From contig CALAVG010000163.1 of the NCBI GenBank assembly GCA_937892275.1, positions 1 to 29,891 on the forward strand: DNA of 29,891 bases, read 5' to 3'. The position numbers were made by a program, and so were the translations under genes. This stretch comes from an uncultured Methanomicrobiales archaeon. Lineage in GTDB: Archaea > Thermoplasmatota > Thermoplasmata > Methanomassiliicoccales > Methanomethylophilaceae. Under the pieces are notes generated by a model, which was not told the DNA's origin, ran no database searches, and saw only the letters and a list, made by a program, of their open reading frames with translations. Positions 28,286 through 29,891 of this stretch are shown here, one piece after another; positions within the stretch are counted from its first letter, which is position 1, and every line of letters begins with the position of its first letter.

Positions 28286-29659
28286 ATGAATTCTCAGGAA
28301 AGAACGAGTCCTCAGGAAAGTAGCAATCAGGAAAACATCCCATCATCAAGCATCAAGCTCGTCACCCCTACAGGAAAGACAACATCGGAAAGGAAGATCG
28401 CAAGGCAGCTTCAGGAAGGCGTCACCAACCACATAACATGGGATATGCCCGGTCATGACAAGCAGAGACCGATAGACAGAGGATGCGGATTCATCAGATC
28501 ATCGGATCGTTCCATAGTTTACACAGCATGTCCAGAGGACCATCACCATCATTGCAAAGCCAAATCCAAACACTGTTGGTCCCTCAGATGCCCTAAGTGC
28601 ATGAACGATACCGCTCTCAAGAAAGCCGTCAGCGTCGAGAAGAGGATGCTCCAGTTCAAGGGCCTCAATCAGAAGCAGGGCATAGACGTAGGCGACGTCT
28701 CCCATTGGGTGGTATCCCCTCCGCAGGACTTCATGAAATCAGCCATGCAATCCTACGGACCATTCGATGACGTCAACAGGTACATAGAAGCACAGTTGGT
28801 GAAGAACGGAGCCCTCGCAGGGTTCAACGTGTTCCATCCCTGGAGGCAGTCCTACAGGAAAGGTATCGGCCAGCTTTGGGAGCTATCCCCTCATTTCCAT
28901 TGCATAATGTTCGGTAGGATAAACACGGATCAATTCAGGAAGGACAATCCCGGTTGGATAATCAAGAAGATACACTCGAGGCAGAAGATACGCAGCATAA
29001 GGCATACGGTAGCCTATCTAATGACTCACATGGGCCTCGGATACGTGGATGTCGAACCGGAAGAAGTCGATTGGGACCTGGACTTTCTCGATTACATGAT
29101 ACCTGGATTGAAATCGCCCGGCGCCACATACAAGGACAAGGACTACGAGGATGAGCTCAGGAATCAGGGGCGTATGGTAGGGGACCTCAGCGCCATGGAC
29201 TGGGAGAAGTGGACCATGGACAGGCTCACGGTGAAGCTCAGAGTAAGGCAATGGGGTGGCATCTCTAAGAACAGGATCAGGCTTTTAGGATATGATAGGC
29301 AATACAAGATAAGGGTCTGCAAGGAATGCGGATGCCTTCTCAGGGTGTACGACGGATTCTGCGACCCTGAGGGGCAGTACGTCAGATACATCGCCGACCA
29401 TCAGATAGTCGCATTCAGGAACAACGCCGACCTCGTGAGACAGTTCTTCCTCCGCTACAAGTCGCAGCTCCGCGACAAGGAACTTACAAAGCTCGACCTC
29501 GCCAGGATGATCCCGACGGCACTCTGCACCAAGGAATTGGAGATAGAGAGGAACAATCACGACCTGGTCGTGGACGGCCCTTTCGCGGAACCGGACGAGT
29601 TCTTCCTCAGGAGACAGAGGAGAGCTTTCGGCACGGAGGAGGCGATAATCTCGATGTGA
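28286..29659 (+). CDS. HUH rolling-circle replication initiator-like protein
   Basis: A protein of at least 457 residues (491 if translated from TTG 28184). It has the HUH endonuclease layout of archaeal plasmid/virus Rep proteins. Using residue numbers from 28184: a cysteine/histidine cluster with CPEDHHHHC and CWSLRCPKC near 115-140, WVVSPP at about 180, FHPWRQS near 220, the HUH motif SPHFHCIMFG (H237, H239), and the candidate nicking tyrosine Y278 in HTVAYLMTH. A later KECGCLLRVYDGFC gives a second zinc-like cluster. Reps of this kind nick the double-strand origin. The start is uncertain: ATG 28286 follows no good ribosome site, and the frame is open to 28184 with GTG 28256 also possible. 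It is likely the mark of an integrated plasmid or virus reaching beyond the right edge. Confidence 0.75.
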   Translation: MNSQERTSPQESSNQENIPSSSIKLVTPTGKTTSERKIARQLQEGVTNHITWDMPGHDKQRPIDRGCGFIRSSDRSIVYTACPEDHHHHCKAKSKHCWSLRCPKCMNDTALKKAVSVEKRMLQFKGLNQKQGIDVGDVSHWVVSPPQDFMKSAMQSYGPFDDVNRYIEAQLVKNGALAGFNVFHPWRQSYRKGIGQLWELSPHFHCIMFGRINTDQFRKDNPGWIIKKIHSRQKIRSIRHTVAYLMTHMGLGYVDVEPEEVDWDLDFLDYMIPGLKSPGATYKDKDYEDELRNQGRMVGDLSAMDWEKWTMDRLTVKLRVRQWGGISKNRIRLLGYDRQYKIRVCKECGCLLRVYDGFCDPEGQYVRYIADHQIVAFRNNADLVRQFFLRYKSQLRDKELTKLDLARMIPTALCTKELEIERNNHDLVVDGPFAEPDEFFLRRQRRAFGTEEAIISM

Positions 29660-29891
29660 CGTCATGTCTTGCACTTGGGTTAATACTAGTTCGGGATACT
29701 CATCCTCCGACGATGCTTTCACGACTCAACGCAGGGCATCGGAAGGAGGAGACAATCTCGTCTGATCTCCCGTCTAAGAAAACAAGCGCATCTCGGCCTG
29801 TTAAATAACCAAGCCTGTAGATGGTCTACAAAGAACACACCGGAAGGTCGGCGACGCCGATCTTTCACTGATTATAGAACAAGTCAGCGGA
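29660..29891 (+). other. Gene-poor tail of the putative element, with operator-like repeats
   Basis: No supported gene: a 31-residue basic frame at 29713-29808 has no family marks. Near the edge, GTTAAATAA at 29800-29808 is TATA-like, and TGTAGA-TGG-TCTACA at 29816-29830 is a perfect inverted repeat just downstream. AAGGTCGGC and GCCGATCTT (about 29846-29866, 9-bp stem with one G-T, loop GAC) form a strong hairpin. This is suited to a promoter with operator for a gene to the right, or an origin-like structure. Confidence 0.4.

Noticed and set aside
29713..29808. 31-codon basic frame after the Rep-like gene
   Set aside because: No ribosome site, promoter or family marks; length is within chance.
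1..29891. CRISPR array
   Set aside because: No set of evenly spaced identical repeats was seen anywhere.
1..29891. Insertion sequence or transposase
   Set aside because: No DDE transposase or terminal inverted repeats with target duplication were found; the HUH protein resembles plasmid/virus Rep more than an IS200/IS605 TnpA.

Overview
The window looks like chromosomal DNA of a methanogenic archaeon, most likely Methanomassiliicoccales (family Methanomethylophilaceae or a near relative). The reasons are: a complete coenzyme F430 (cfb) operon, an archaeal GTPase of the DRG family, eL41, an archaeal tRNA-Trp whose intron carries a box C/D RNA, TATA boxes about 26 nt before start codons (leaderless genes), and 31 supported stop codons of which 27 are TGA, 4 are TAA and none is TAG. 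TAG avoidance fits a pyrrolysine-using lineage. The taxon is inference, because no marker gene could be compared.

Layout. 1-4.4 kb: a membrane zinc-ribbon protein and a divergent zinc-ribbon/helical-repeat protein sharing one TATA element, then the DRG GTPase. 4.4-7.2 kb (minus): dat-ddc, predicted to make 1,3-diaminopropane. 7.3-10.2 kb: a chelatase-like paralog (minus) divergent from a plus-strand operon of a DUF4198-like protein, CooC-like ATPase, CooT-like nickel protein and a PRTase-like protein. 10.2-16.2 kb (minus): a tightly coupled operon cfbA2-cfbC-cfbA1-cfbE-cfbD-cfbB for F430 synthesis. 16.4-19.1 kb: a ferritin-like protein without iron ligands, an AlbA/HATPase regulator-like protein, a flavin split-barrel protein and a multi-pass membrane protein. 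19.1-21 kb: tRNA-Arg(UCU), eL41, intron-containing tRNA-Trp(CCA), an exported peptidase C26-like protein and a small membrane protein. 21-25.7 kb (minus): ACT protein, homoserine dehydrogenase, citramalate synthase, UPF0237 ACT protein and UPF0210 (threonine/isoleucine branch and its control). 25.8-28 kb: an unrecognised protein, an overlooked 32-residue zinc ribbon, and a rubredoxin-glutamate synthase fusion. 28.1-29.9 kb: a HUH rolling-circle Rep-like protein, suggesting an integrated plasmid or virus.

How it works together. Everything from 7.3 to 16.2 kb can be read as a nickel economy. CooT, CooC and the DUF4198 protein are families tied to nickel handling, and the cfb operon inserts nickel into sirohydrochlorin and builds F430. 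Three two-domain CbiX/CfbA-type proteins occur; two keep the metal-binding histidines in their C-terminal half only, and the third has lost them and instead carries a His-His-Gly in both halves. GTRTTAY half-sites cluster in the control regions of both units. I consider this putative nickel-allocation module the most interesting content of the window.
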